Below are positions 43,465-51,672 of a stretch of DNA of 64,000 bases, piece after piece (the first letter of the stretch is position 1; the number at the start of each line of letters is the position of its first letter). The notes below the pieces were generated by a model that saw only the letters and a program-made list of their open reading frames with translations, was not told the origin of the DNA and did no database searches. This stretch comes from Streptomyces sp. NBC_00271. GTDB taxonomy: Bacteria; Actinomycetota; Actinomycetes; Streptomycetales; Streptomycetaceae. The position numbers were made by a program, and so were the translations under genes. The stretch covers positions 8,370,001-8,434,000 of the forward strand of contig NZ_CP108070.1 in NCBI RefSeq assembly GCF_036178845.1, read 5' to 3'.

Positions 43465-43863
43465 ATGAGTGCTGTTCCTCGTTCCGAAAAGCCGGCGGGC
43501 CGGTTCCGGCGCATGATCGGCCGGCTTTCCTCGTCCCAGGAGGACCTGGAGTCCGAGGAGCTGCGCGAGGACTCCGAGACCGCGGGCTGTACGCGGATCG
43601 GTGACTGCCACGACCGACAGATCGTCACGGTTACTGGTACCTTGCGCACGGTCACTCTGCGCCCACGGGCCGGAGTCCCGGCCCTGGAGGCCGAACTGTT
43701 CGACGGTTCGGCCGCCCTGGACGTGGTCTGGCTCGGCAGACGCTCCATCGTGGGCATAGAACCGGGACGCAAGTTGATCGCCTCGGGCCGGATCTCGATG
43801 AGCCGGGGCCGTAGGGTGCTGTTCAATCCGAAGTACGAACTCAGACCCCTTGGACGGGAGTAG
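43465..43863 (+). CDS. OB-fold nucleic acid-binding protein
   Basis: This 132-residue protein has a charged head (SSSQEDLESEELREDSE) and an OB-fold (RQIVTVTGTLRTVTLRP through LIASGRISMSRGRRVLFNPKYEL) of the kind seen in RecG and tRNA-binding domains. It probably binds single-stranded nucleic acid. It is followed 3 bp later by a DUF3159 gene, a pairing conserved in actinomycetes next to the trk genes. Confidence 0.85.
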   Translation: MSAVPRSEKPAGRFRRMIGRLSSSQEDLESEELREDSETAGCTRIGDCHDRQIVTVTGTLRTVTLRPRAGVPALEAELFDGSAALDVVWLGRRSIVGIEPGRKLIASGRISMSRGRRVLFNPKYELRPLGRE

Positions 43864-43866
43864 CCG

Positions 43867-44634
43867 GTGACGTCGCTCGACAAGCCGACCGAAGACGCCC
43901 AGGCCGCCCAGCAGGATGCGCGGGCGGTGACCGAGGCCGCACTCTTCGAGGCGTTCGGCGGCGTGCGGGGCATGGTCGAGACGGTGGTGCCCGGCCTGCT
44001 CTTCGTCACCATCTTCACGATCAACAAGAACCTGCACTGGTCGGCGATCGCCGCCCTCGGGGTGTCCCTGCTGCTGGTCGTGGTCCGCCTCGCGATGCGG
44101 GACACCGTCAAGCACGCCTTCAGTGGCGTCTTCGGTGTCGCCTTCGGCGTGGTCTTCGCGATGATGACGGGCAACGCCAAGGACTTCTATCTGCCGGGCA
44201 TGCTCTACACGCTCGGCCTGGCCATCGCCTACATCGTCACGACCCTCGCGGGCGTGCCTCTGATCGGTCTGATCCTCGGCCCGGTCTTCAAGGAGAACCT
44301 CTCCTGGCGCACCCGCAACCCCGGCCGCAAGAAGGCGTACGCGAAGGCCAGTTGGGCCTGGGGCCTGATCCTGCTCGCCAAGTGCGCGATCCTCTTCCCG
44401 CTCTACTGGTGGGCCAACACCGCGCAACTGGGCTGGGTCCTGATCGCGCTGAAGATCCCGCCCTTCCTCCTCGCCGTCTGGTTGACCTGGGTGTTCCTGG
44501 CCAAGGCTCCCGCCCCCATCGACGTGTTCGCCGAGATGGAGGCGGAGGAGCAGGCCGAGAAGGAGCGCAAGGCCGCCCTCGGGAACGAGTCCGGCGACGA
44601 GGCCACGGCCGGCCGTCACCGCCGCGACGCGTAG
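43867..44634 (+). CDS. DUF3159 integral membrane protein
   Basis: This 255-residue protein has about six membrane helices (GLLFVTIFTINK, ALGVSLLLVVVRLAM, AFGVVFAMMTG, LGLAIAYIVTTLAGVPLIG, LILLAKCAILFPLYWWAN, IPPFLLAVWLTWVFLA) and a charged cytoplasmic tail. It matches DUF3159. It starts GTG 43867, directly after the OB-fold gene. Function unknown; its constant place by potassium-transport regulators hints at a link to ion transport. Confidence 0.88.
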   Translation: MTSLDKPTEDAQAAQQDARAVTEAALFEAFGGVRGMVETVVPGLLFVTIFTINKNLHWSAIAALGVSLLLVVVRLAMRDTVKHAFSGVFGVAFGVVFAMMTGNAKDFYLPGMLYTLGLAIAYIVTTLAGVPLIGLILGPVFKENLSWRTRNPGRKKAYAKASWAWGLILLAKCAILFPLYWWANTAQLGWVLIALKIPPFLLAVWLTWVFLAKAPAPIDVFAEMEAEEQAEKERKAALGNESGDEATAGRHRRDA

Positions 44635-44678
44635 CGGTTTCCCGTACGACGTACTTTCCCGCACCACGCAGTTCCCCG

Positions 44679-44726
44679 TACGACGTCGGGGGCGCCCGGA
44701 GATCTCCGGGCGCCCCCGACGTCGTA
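44679..44726. terminator. 48-bp perfect palindrome between convergent genes
   Basis: The sequence is a perfect inverted repeat of 24+24 bp with no loop, centred on AGATCT at 44702/44703. It lies between the convergent DUF3159 and TrkA genes and should end transcription from both sides. Confidence 0.85.
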
Positions 44727-44745
44727 TCGGAGCTGTCGGAGCCGA

Positions 44746-45423
44746 CTAGCTCGTCGCGTCGTCGCGGCGGACCGAGAGCAGGTCCTCGAGCTGTTCCTCG
44801 CGGGCCTGGGCGGCGACGAAGAGAAGTTCGTCGCCCGCCTCCAGCGAGTCCTCCTGGGAGGGCGTGAGGACGCGGGTGCCGCGGATGATCGTGACCAGGG
44901 AGGTGTCCTCGGGCCACTCCACGTCGCCGACCTGCGTGCCGGCCAGCGCCGACTCCGGCGGGAGGGTCAGCTCGACCAGGTTCGCGTCGCCGTGGCTGAA
45001 GCGCAGCAGCCGGACCAGGTCACCGACGCTCACGGCCTCCTCGACCAGGGCCGACATCAGACGCGGGGTGGAGACCGCCACGTCCACGCCCCAGGCCTCG
45101 TTGAACAGCCACTCGTTCTTCGGGTTGTTCACACGGGCGACGACGCGCGGGACGCCGTACTCCGTCTTCGCGAGCAGTGAGACGACCAGGTTGACCTTGT
45201 CGTCACCGGTGGCCGCGATGACCACGTTGCAGCGCTGCAGCGCCGCCTCGTCCAGCGAGGTGATCTCGCAGGCGTCGGCGAGCAGCCACTCCGCCTGCGG
45301 GACGCGCTCGACCGAGATGGCGGTCGGCGCCTTGTCGATCAGCAGAATCTCGTGCCCGTTCTCCAAGAGCTCGCCCGCGATGGAGCGACCGACGGCACCG
45401 GCACCGGCAATGGCGACCCTCAT
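44746..45423 (-). CDS. TrkA-type potassium uptake regulatory protein (second of pair)
   Basis: This 225-residue protein has an N-terminal Rossmann RCK domain (VAIAGAGAVGRSIAGELLENGH, residues 3-24; LLIDKAP) and a TrkA_C domain (LVELTLPPESALAG to the end). It binds NAD(H) or ATP and gates a potassium channel or transporter; mycobacterial equivalents are CeoB/CeoC. Its start overlaps the stop of the upstream TrkA gene (TGATG). Confidence 0.9.
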   Translation of the reverse strand: MRVAIAGAGAVGRSIAGELLENGHEILLIDKAPTAISVERVPQAEWLLADACEITSLDEAALQRCNVVIAATGDDKVNLVVSLLAKTEYGVPRVVARVNNPKNEWLFNEAWGVDVAVSTPRLMSALVEEAVSVGDLVRLLRFSHGDANLVELTLPPESALAGTQVGDVEWPEDTSLVTIIRGTRVLTPSQEDSLEAGDELLFVAAQAREEQLEDLLSVRRDDATS

Positions 45424-46094
45424 CAGTGACCGCTCTCCTCTTCGGGGCCCTCGGCGAACGACGCCTCGACCTTCTCGACGTCGTCCGTGCGCATCATCAC
45501 GTGCACCAGGTCGCCCTCCTGCAGCACCGTCTGCGAGGTGGGCAGGATCGCCTCGCCCAGCCGCGTGAGGAAGGCCACACGCACTCCGGTCTCGTCCTGG
45601 AGACGGCTGATCTTGTGGCCGACCCAGGCGGAGGAGGCGTGCACCTCGGCGAGCTGCACCCCGCCGGTGGGGTCGCGCCACAGGGGCTCGGCACCCGAGG
45701 GGAGCAGCCGCCGCAGCATCTGATCGGCCGTCCAACGGACGGTGGCGACGGTCGGGATGCCCAGGCGCTGGTAGACCTCGGCGCGGCGCGGGTCGTAGAT
45801 GCGCGCCGCGACGTTCTCGATGCCGAACATCTCGCGGGCCACCCGGGCGGCGATGATGTTCGAGTTGTCACCGCTGGAGACGGCGGCGAAGGCGCCTGCC
45901 TCCTCGATGCCCGCTTCGCGCAGGGTGTCCTGGTCGAAGCCGACTCCGGTGACACGACGGCCGCCGAAGCCGGAGCCCAGTCGTCGGAAGGCGGTGGGGT
46001 CCTGATCGATCACAGCGACCGTGTGCCCCTGTTGCTCCAGGGTCTGGGCCAGAGCGGAACCCACTCTTCCGCAGCCCATGATGACGATGTGCAC
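45423..46094 (-). CDS. TrkA-type potassium uptake regulatory protein (first of pair)
   Basis: This 223-residue protein has an RCK Rossmann domain (HIVIMGCGRVGSALAQTLEQQGH; VAVIDQD) and a TrkA_C domain (LAEVHASSAWVGHKIS, GDLVHVMMRTDD). It probably forms a hetero-oligomer with the adjacent TrkA protein. No Trk/Ktr membrane subunit is in the unit; the divergent KimA-like transporter is the nearest candidate potassium route. Confidence 0.9.
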   Translation of the reverse strand: MHIVIMGCGRVGSALAQTLEQQGHTVAVIDQDPTAFRRLGSGFGGRRVTGVGFDQDTLREAGIEEAGAFAAVSSGDNSNIIAARVAREMFGIENVAARIYDPRRAEVYQRLGIPTVATVRWTADQMLRRLLPSGAEPLWRDPTGGVQLAEVHASSAWVGHKISRLQDETGVRVAFLTRLGEAILPTSQTVLQEGDLVHVMMRTDDVEKVEASFAEGPEEESGH

Positions 46095-46220
46095 GACCGT
46101 CCTTCCGAATGTAAATGGTTACGGCTCAGGCTAAACAGGGTCTCAGACCGCCGCCCAAGCTACACACGCGCGGTCGATCAGGGGCACCCTTGTGCACGTT
46201 CGCCTGTGCGTTCTCGCGGA

Positions 46221-46316
46221 TCAGTGGCGATTGAAGCTGCGCACGCTGAGAAGAGTCAGGATTCCGAGGCTGACGAGTCCTGCGGTGGCGCCGATGAGTT
46301 CAGCGGTCACGTGCAT
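46221..46316 (-). CDS. 31-aa membrane peptide heading the TrkA operon
   Basis: This short reading frame (MHVTAELIGATAGLVSLGI ... RSFNRH) has a GGAGG ribosome site 4 nt before ATG 46316. It encodes one hydrophobic helix with a basic C-terminal end. It lies 126 bp upstream of the two TrkA genes on the same strand. The size and topology recall small transporter subunits such as KdpF, but there is no sequence evidence of homology. Confidence 0.6.
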   Translation of the reverse strand: MHVTAELIGATAGLVSLGILTLLSVRSFNRH

Positions 46317-46481
46317 GGAACCTCCATGGTGGGATCAACAGGGCATAGTGGGATGAACGAGGGCTTTGTCATATAGGCATGCGGACGTCCGAGGCCGCGG
46401 AATCCGCAACGGAGCCCCTCCCCGTTTTCACTCGGAGAGCAGATGTCGAGCGGCGGGTGGGCGACCCCCCGTTCGAACGCT

Positions 46482-46487
46482 TACGAT
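46482..46487 (+). promoter_or_regulatory. -10 box of a leaderless kimA transcript
   Basis: TACGAT ends 7 nt before GTG 46495 and fixes that start. A leaderless message leaves no room for the c-di-AMP riboswitch that controls kimA in Bacillus. Confidence 0.6.
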
Positions 46488-46494
46488 CCTCTGC

Positions 46495-48546
46495 GTGTCC
46501 AAACTGACCGACGTGCCCAAACGGATCTTGATCGGGCGCGCACTGCGCAGTGACCGGCTCGGGGAAACCCTCCTGCCGAAGCGCATCGCACTCCCCGTCT
46601 TCGCATCCGACCCGCTCTCCTCCGTGGCCTACGCACCCGGGGAAGTGCTCCTGGTTCTCTCCATCGCGGGCGTGTCGGCCTACCACTTCAGCCCCTGGAT
46701 CGCGCTAGCGGTCGTCGTGCTGATGTTCACGGTGGTCGCTTCCTACCGGCAGAACGTGCACGCCTACCCCAGTGGTGGCGGCGACTACGAGGTGGCCAAC
46801 ACCAACCTCGGCCCCAGGGCCGGCCTCACCGTCGCCAGCGCGCTGCTCGTCGACTACGTCCTCACCGTCGCCGTGTCGATCTCGTCCGGCATCGAGAACC
46901 TCGGCTCCGCCATCCCCTTCGTGGTCGAGCACAAGGTGCTGTGCGCCGTCGTCGTCATCGTGCTGCTCACGCTGATGAACCTGCGCGGAGTCAAGGAGTC
47001 CGGAAAGCTCTTCGCGATTCCGACGTACGTCTTCGTCGCGGGCGTCTTCATCATGATCGCGTGGGGCGCCTTCCGCGGGCTCGTCCTGAACGACACCATG
47101 CGCGCGCCGACCGCCGACTACCACATCAAGGCCGAGCACCAGGGGCTCGCGGGCTTCGCGCTCGTCTTCCTGCTGCTGCGTGCCTTCTCCTCCGGCTGTG
47201 CGGCGCTGACCGGCGTCGAGGCGATCTCCAACGGCGTCCCCGCCTTCCGCAAGCCCAAGTCGAAGAACGCCGCGAGCACTCTCGCGGCGATGGGCCTGCT
47301 CGCCGTCACCATGTTCTGCGGCATCATCGCCCTGGCCATGTCGACCAAGGTCCGGATGGCCGAGAACCCGGCCACCGACCTGATCCACAACGGCGTTCCG
47401 ATCGGCTCCGGTTACGTCCAGAACCCGGTGATCTCGCAGGTCGCCGAGGCGGTCTTCGGCAAGGGCAGCTTCCTGTTCATCGTGCTCGCCGCCGCCACCG
47501 CGCTGGTCCTGTTCCTCGCGGCCAACACCGCCTACAACGGCTTCCCGTTGCTCGGCTCGATCCTCGCCCAGGACCGCTATCTGCCGCGCCAGCTGCACAC
47601 CCGCGGCGACCGCCTCGCCTTCTCGAACGGCATCGTCCTGCTCGCGGGCGCCGCCACACTCCTGGTCGTCATCTACGGCGCCGACTCGACCCGGCTGATC
47701 CAGCTCTACATCGTCGGTGTCTTCGTCTCCTTCACGCTCAGCCAGACCGGCATGGTCCGGCACTGGAACCGCCACCTGAGCCTCGAGAAGGACCCGGCCA
47801 AGCGCAGCCACATGATCCGCTCCCGCGCGATCAACGCTTTCGGTGCCTTCTTCACCGGCCTGGTGCTGGTCGTCGTCCTCGTCACCAAGTTCACGCACGG
47901 CGCCTGGGTGGCCCTGCTCGGCATGGTGATCTTCTACGCGACGATGAGCGCGATCCGTAAGCACTACGACCGCGTCGCGGAGGAGATCGCCGCACCCGAG
48001 GGCCCCTCCGACGACAGCGTCCGCCCCTCCCGGGTCCACTCGGTGGTCCTGATCTCCAAGATCCACCGCCCGACCCTGCGCGCCCTCGCCTACGCCAAGC
48101 TGATGCGCTCCGACACCCTCGAAGCGCTCAGCGTCAACGTCGACCCGGCCGAGACCAAGGCCCTGCGGGAGGAGTGGGAGCGGCGCGGCATCGACGTACC
48201 GCTGAAGGTCCTCGACTCGCCGTACCGCGAGATCACCCGGCCCGTCATCGAGTACGTGAAGGGCCTGCGCCGGGATTCCCCGCGCGACGCGGTGTCGGTC
48301 ATCATCCCCGAGTACGTGGTCGGCCACTGGTACGAGCATCTGCTGCACAACCAGAGCGCGCTGCGGCTCAAGGGCCGGCTGTTGTTCACGCCCGGTGTGA
48401 TGGTCACCTCCGTGCCCTACCAGCTGGAGTCCTCGGAGGCCGCGAGGAACCGGGCCCGCAAGCGGCAGGAGTGGAACGCGCCGGGTGCGGTGCGCCGGGG
48501 TCCGGCGGAGGAGCGCCCGAAGGAGTCCTCGAACACCAAGGGCTGA
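46495..48546 (+). CDS. kimA: KimA-like potassium transporter (APC superfamily)
   Basis: This 683-residue protein has 12 membrane helices and a cytoplasmic C-terminal domain of about 180 residues. It shares with Bacillus KimA the blocks SSDxLSSVAY (here ASDPLSSVAYAPGEVLL), YRQNVHAYPSGGGDYEV, LLLRAFSSGCAALTGVEAIS, FTLSQTGM, and the soluble-domain end WYEHLLHNQSALRLKGRL. KimA is a high-affinity K+/H+ symporter inhibited by c-di-AMP. The order TrkA pair / this gene / TrmA-like gene is also that of M. tuberculosis Rv2692-Rv2689c, as I recall. Confidence 0.85.
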   Translation: MSKLTDVPKRILIGRALRSDRLGETLLPKRIALPVFASDPLSSVAYAPGEVLLVLSIAGVSAYHFSPWIALAVVVLMFTVVASYRQNVHAYPSGGGDYEVANTNLGPRAGLTVASALLVDYVLTVAVSISSGIENLGSAIPFVVEHKVLCAVVVIVLLTLMNLRGVKESGKLFAIPTYVFVAGVFIMIAWGAFRGLVLNDTMRAPTADYHIKAEHQGLAGFALVFLLLRAFSSGCAALTGVEAISNGVPAFRKPKSKNAASTLAAMGLLAVTMFCGIIALAMSTKVRMAENPATDLIHNGVPIGSGYVQNPVISQVAEAVFGKGSFLFIVLAAATALVLFLAANTAYNGFPLLGSILAQDRYLPRQLHTRGDRLAFSNGIVLLAGAATLLVVIYGADSTRLIQLYIVGVFVSFTLSQTGMVRHWNRHLSLEKDPAKRSHMIRSRAINAFGAFFTGLVLVVVLVTKFTHGAWVALLGMVIFYATMSAIRKHYDRVAEEIAAPEGPSDDSVRPSRVHSVVLISKIHRPTLRALAYAKLMRSDTLEALSVNVDPAETKALREEWERRGIDVPLKVLDSPYREITRPVIEYVKGLRRDSPRDAVSVIIPEYVVGHWYEHLLHNQSALRLKGRLLFTPGVMVTSVPYQLESSEAARNRARKRQEWNAPGAVRRGPAEERPKESSNTKG

Positions 48547-48685
48547 CCGCCCTGCGACCGCAGGGGCTGACGGCTTCGTGGTGAGCGGCCGGGCAACGTC
48601 CACGTAGACTGGTGGGCTGTTGTCCGGCCGTTCGCGGTTCCGCGACCCCTTTCTCATCCCCTTTCGCATCTGGAGTCACCCCGCC

Positions 48686-50014
48686 ATGCAGGCAGAACCG
48701 AAGAAATCGCTGGTGGGGGAGGAGTACGAGGTCGAGATCGGCCCCGTGGCCCATGGCGGGCACTGCATCGCCCGTACGGCCGAGGGCCAGGTCCTCTTCG
48801 TCCGGCACGCCCTGCCCGGCGAGCGCGTCGTCGCGCGTGTCACGGAGGGCGAGGAGGGCGCGCGCTTCCTGCGCGCGGACGCGGTGACGATCCTCTCGGC
48901 GTCCAAGGACCGCGTCGAAGCGCCCTGCCCCTACGCCGGCCCCGGCCGCTGCGGCGGCTGCGACTGGCAGCACGCCAAGCCGGGCGCGCAGCGCCGCCTC
49001 AAGGGGGAGGTCATCGCCGAGCAGCTGCAGCGGCTCGCGGGCCTCACGCCCGAGGAGGCGGGCTGGGACGGCACGGTGATGCCCGCCGAGGGCGACAAGC
49101 TGCCCGCCGGCGAGGTCCCGGCCTGGCGCACGCGCGTCCAGTACGCCGTGGACGCGGACGGCAACGCCGGACTGCGCCGCCACCGCTCGCACGAGGTCGA
49201 GCCGATCGAGCACTGCATGATCGCGGCGCCGGGCGTGAGCGAACTCGGCATCGAGGAGCGCGACTGGTCCGGCATGGCCTCGGTCGACGCGATCGCCGCG
49301 ACCGGCTCCCAGGACCGCATGGTCATCCTGGAGCCCCGCCCCGGCGCCCGCCTGCCCCTCGTGGAACTCGACAAGCCCGTCTCCGTGATGCGCGTCGAGG
49401 AGCACGACGGCGGCATCCACCGCGTCCACGGCCGCGCGTTCGTGCGCGAGCGGGCCGACGGCCGTACGTACCGCGTCGGCAGCGGCGGCTTCTGGCAGGT
49501 CCACCCGATGGCGGCCGACACCCTGGTCAAGGCCGTCATGCAGGGCCTGATGCCGCGCAAGGGCGAGATGGCGCTCGACCTGTACTGCGGCGTCGGCCTC
49601 TTCGCGGGCGCCCTCGCGGACCGCCTCGGCGACAAGGGCGCGGTCCTCGGCATCGAGTCGGGCAAGCGCGCGGTCGAGGACGCCCGGCACAACCTCACCG
49701 CCTTCGAGCGGGTCCGCATCGAACAGGGCAAGGTCGAGTCGGTCCTCCCGCGCACCGGCATCACCGAGGTCGACCTCATCGTCCTCGACCCGCCTCGCGC
49801 CGGCGCGGGCAAGAAGACGGTCGAGCACCTCTCCTCCCTGGGCGCCCGCCGCATCGCGTACGTCGCCTGCGACCCGGCGGCGCTCGCCCGCGACCTCGGG
49901 TACTTCCGCGACGGCGGGTACAAGGTGCGGACGCTGCGGGCGTTCGATCTCTTCCCGATGACGCATCATGTGGAGTGCGTGGCGGTCCTGGAGCCGGTGG
50001 CGAAGGCGCACTGA
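48686..50014 (+). CDS. TRAM-domain RNA (uracil-5-)-methyltransferase, TrmA/RumA family
   Basis: This 442-residue protein starts at ATG 48686. An N-terminal TRAM RNA-binding domain (GEEYEVEIGPVAHGGHCIA) is followed by an iron-sulfur cysteine set (CPYAGPGRCGGCDWQH), a SAM-binding core (DLYCGVGLFAGALADRLG) and the catalytic region (VACDPAALARDLGY). It would methylate uridine C5 in rRNA or tRNA. The last ~20 codons and the following 55 bp are repeated at 56258, marking the edge of an accessory region. The C-terminus here (VAVLEPVAKAH) differs from that in the other copy. Confidence 0.92.
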   Translation: MQAEPKKSLVGEEYEVEIGPVAHGGHCIARTAEGQVLFVRHALPGERVVARVTEGEEGARFLRADAVTILSASKDRVEAPCPYAGPGRCGGCDWQHAKPGAQRRLKGEVIAEQLQRLAGLTPEEAGWDGTVMPAEGDKLPAGEVPAWRTRVQYAVDADGNAGLRRHRSHEVEPIEHCMIAAPGVSELGIEERDWSGMASVDAIAATGSQDRMVILEPRPGARLPLVELDKPVSVMRVEEHDGGIHRVHGRAFVRERADGRTYRVGSGGFWQVHPMAADTLVKAVMQGLMPRKGEMALDLYCGVGLFAGALADRLGDKGAVLGIESGKRAVEDARHNLTAFERVRIEQGKVESVLPRTGITEVDLIVLDPPRAGAGKKTVEHLSSLGARRIAYVACDPAALARDLGYFRDGGYKVRTLRAFDLFPMTHHVECVAVLEPVAKAH

Positions 50015-50070
50015 CCTGCATCTTCTTGGGTCGGTGCGTCAGCTCGACCTGTTTCCGTCTATCCAACGGG
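49950..50070 (+). repeat. Direct repeat A: 3' end of the TrmA-like gene (left boundary of accessory region)
   Basis: Positions 49950-49984 are identical over 35 bp to 56258-56292. Weaker similarity continues through the stop codon to CAACGGG at 50070. Repeats of a gene's 3' end at two points in the same orientation are typical of element attachment sites. Confidence 0.85.
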
Positions 50071-50281
50071 TGAATCGTTGGATTTGCTGCCCGCATACCG
50101 TCTTACCTGCGGCATCAGGCAGGGGCGTCGACTGCTGCGTCAGCGGCAGCGGCGCAGTCCTTGGATTGCTGACGCTCAAACGACGCACGTTCTGACGCCG
50201 TATCACACTCCCGGGACGCGTATGCGTGCGTGACTGGGTCCGTTGATTCCGGGAGTCGTGCCGCGCCGTAGGCGGGTGGCA

Positions 50282-50304
50282 TTTTGGCATTTCGAATGCC
50301 AAAA
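50282..50304. promoter_or_regulatory. Autoregulatory operator of the VapBC-like module
   Basis: Perfect 10-bp arms TTTTGGCATT and AATGCCAAAA are separated by TCG. The site is AT-rich, lies 7 bp before the antitoxin start, and has an extra GGCATTTT half-site beside it. Confidence 0.75.
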
Positions 50305-50311
50305 TAGTTCC

Positions 50312-50587
50312 ATGGCTGATGATGACTTCCTCCCGGGAGACGGTCCGAGTAGCGGTATCTCCGTGTCGCTGACCGCCGGCACTCTGCAGGCGATCCGCGA
50401 GCGGGTGGGTAGGCGTGGTGTCTCCGCGTATCTAGAGCGGGCTGCGCAGCGCCAGATCGAGCGCGACAACCTGGACGAGCTCATCGCAGACTTCGAAGAG
50501 GCCCACGGTCCGGCAGATGCGGAGGCCGTGGCTGCCAAGCGGGCCAAGCTCACCGGCTCTGCGCCCGAGTCCGGGGCTGCTGCGTGA
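50312..50587 (+). CDS. Antitoxin of a VapBC-like type II toxin-antitoxin pair
   Basis: This 91-residue protein starts MADDDFLPGDGPSSGISVSLT. Its first half looks like a ribbon-helix-helix DNA-binding domain (ISVSLTAGTLQAIRERVGRRGVSAYLERAA) and the second half is an acidic helix (DNLDELIADFEEAHG) that would wrap the toxin. The stop overlaps the toxin GTG start, and the palindrome just upstream is its likely operator. Confidence 0.85.
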   Translation: MADDDFLPGDGPSSGISVSLTAGTLQAIRERVGRRGVSAYLERAAQRQIERDNLDELIADFEEAHGPADAEAVAAKRAKLTGSAPESGAAA

Positions 50588-50982
50588 GTGGAGCCCTGGT
50601 TCTGGACAGTGAGGGTCTGGCCAAGGCCGTCCAGCGGGATCAAGAGGTTCACGAGTGGCTGACGGCAGCTCGTGACGCGGATCTCCCTGTGATCACCTCG
50701 GCCGCGGTACTGGTCGAGGTCATCCACCCGAGGATCAATGACGCCGCGCTGAAGTGGACCCTTTCCCGCCTCCGCGTCGAGCCGGTCACCCAGGCTGTCG
50801 CGCAGTCGGCGGCAGTCCTACTGCGGGGTGCCGGGCTGCACGGGCACAAGTACGCCATTGACGCCATGCTGTGTGCGACGGCGCTGGCGCAACCAGGTCG
50901 GGTGACGATCCTGACCTCTGACGTAGAGGACGTCGAGATGCTTACGGTCGAGCACGCCCGGGTGGTGGCTGAGAAGGTCTAG
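50584..50982 (+). CDS. PIN-domain toxin (VapC-like ribonuclease)
   Basis: This 132-residue PIN-domain protein has four acidic residues in family positions: D8 (LVLDSEGL), E45 (VLVEVIHP), D93 (AIDAMLCA) and D113 (LTSDVEDV). It would cut RNA unless bound by the upstream antitoxin. GTG 50584 overlaps the antitoxin stop. All catalytic positions look intact, so it is probably active. Confidence 0.9.
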   Translation: MSGALVLDSEGLAKAVQRDQEVHEWLTAARDADLPVITSAAVLVEVIHPRINDAALKWTLSRLRVEPVTQAVAQSAAVLLRGAGLHGHKYAIDAMLCATALAQPGRVTILTSDVEDVEMLTVEHARVVAEKV

Positions 50983-51621
50983 CAGCTCCTCGCGACCTCG
51001 CAGGAAAGAAGTGCACGTGGGCGCTGAGGCGCCCACTCTCGTGCGGGGTACTGTTCTCTCGAGCCGCACCCCTGGGCCAGGATCACGTGCTTGAACTCGG
51101 AGTCCAGGAGCTCCGCGTCGAAGTCGTAGCCCCCCTCCTCCGTACACGCCGTGTGCCACAGGTTCAGCGCCGCCTCGTCGTCCAGCGGGCTGCCGAGGTC
51201 GCTGGTAAGACAGGTCTGCCTCAGCTGCGCTGCGGGAAGCACCCACTGAGCCTCTCCCACGGCCTACCCGGCCCAGCTGACGAGCTATGGCAGCGGCGTG
51301 GGATGACCACGACCCGCCACCCGGTGTGCGTGAGCTGCGGCAGGGCGGTACTTCCCCCACTGGCTCCTGGAACGGCGCCGCCGGGCCGCGCAAGCCCTGA
51401 TCGGTGTGGTGGCCACTGCTTGTCCGCTGAGTGTGTCCACCCGCAGGGGCGAGGAACTCGCGGAGTCCCTCGGCGTCACCCAGCCGCCGAATTCCCAGGT
51501 CAGGAAGCGTACGCCCTGCCCGCGGGCGGACTGTGCGGCGCTGAAGCCGGCGCTTTTGCCGCCGACCGCGATGACGTCCCCGGGCCCGGTCGTATACGTA
51601 CACACTCCTGTCGTGGGAAAG
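50983..51621. other. Decayed stretch of about 640 bp without an intact gene
   Basis: On the minus strand, 51060-51240 reads like a coding fragment (DDEAALNLWHTACTEEGGYD, then DFDAELLDSEFKHVILAQG) with no family recognised. Another minus-strand fragment at 51480-51605 reads GDVIAVGGKSAGFSAAQSA and RFLTWEFGGW. Frames break between them. They look like remnants of one or more lost genes rather than working ones. Confidence 0.5.
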
Positions 51622-51653
51622 GGCCGGTCCGGAGCGGGTGCTCCGGACCGGCC
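51622..51653 (-). terminator. Terminator after the PrpF-DAACS operon
   Basis: Perfect 14-bp arms GGCCGGTCCGGAGC and GCTCCGGACCGGCC with a 4-nt loop, 19 bp beyond the symporter stop. Confidence 0.85.
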
Positions 51654-51672
51654 TCCTGGATCCGCGGCTGTG

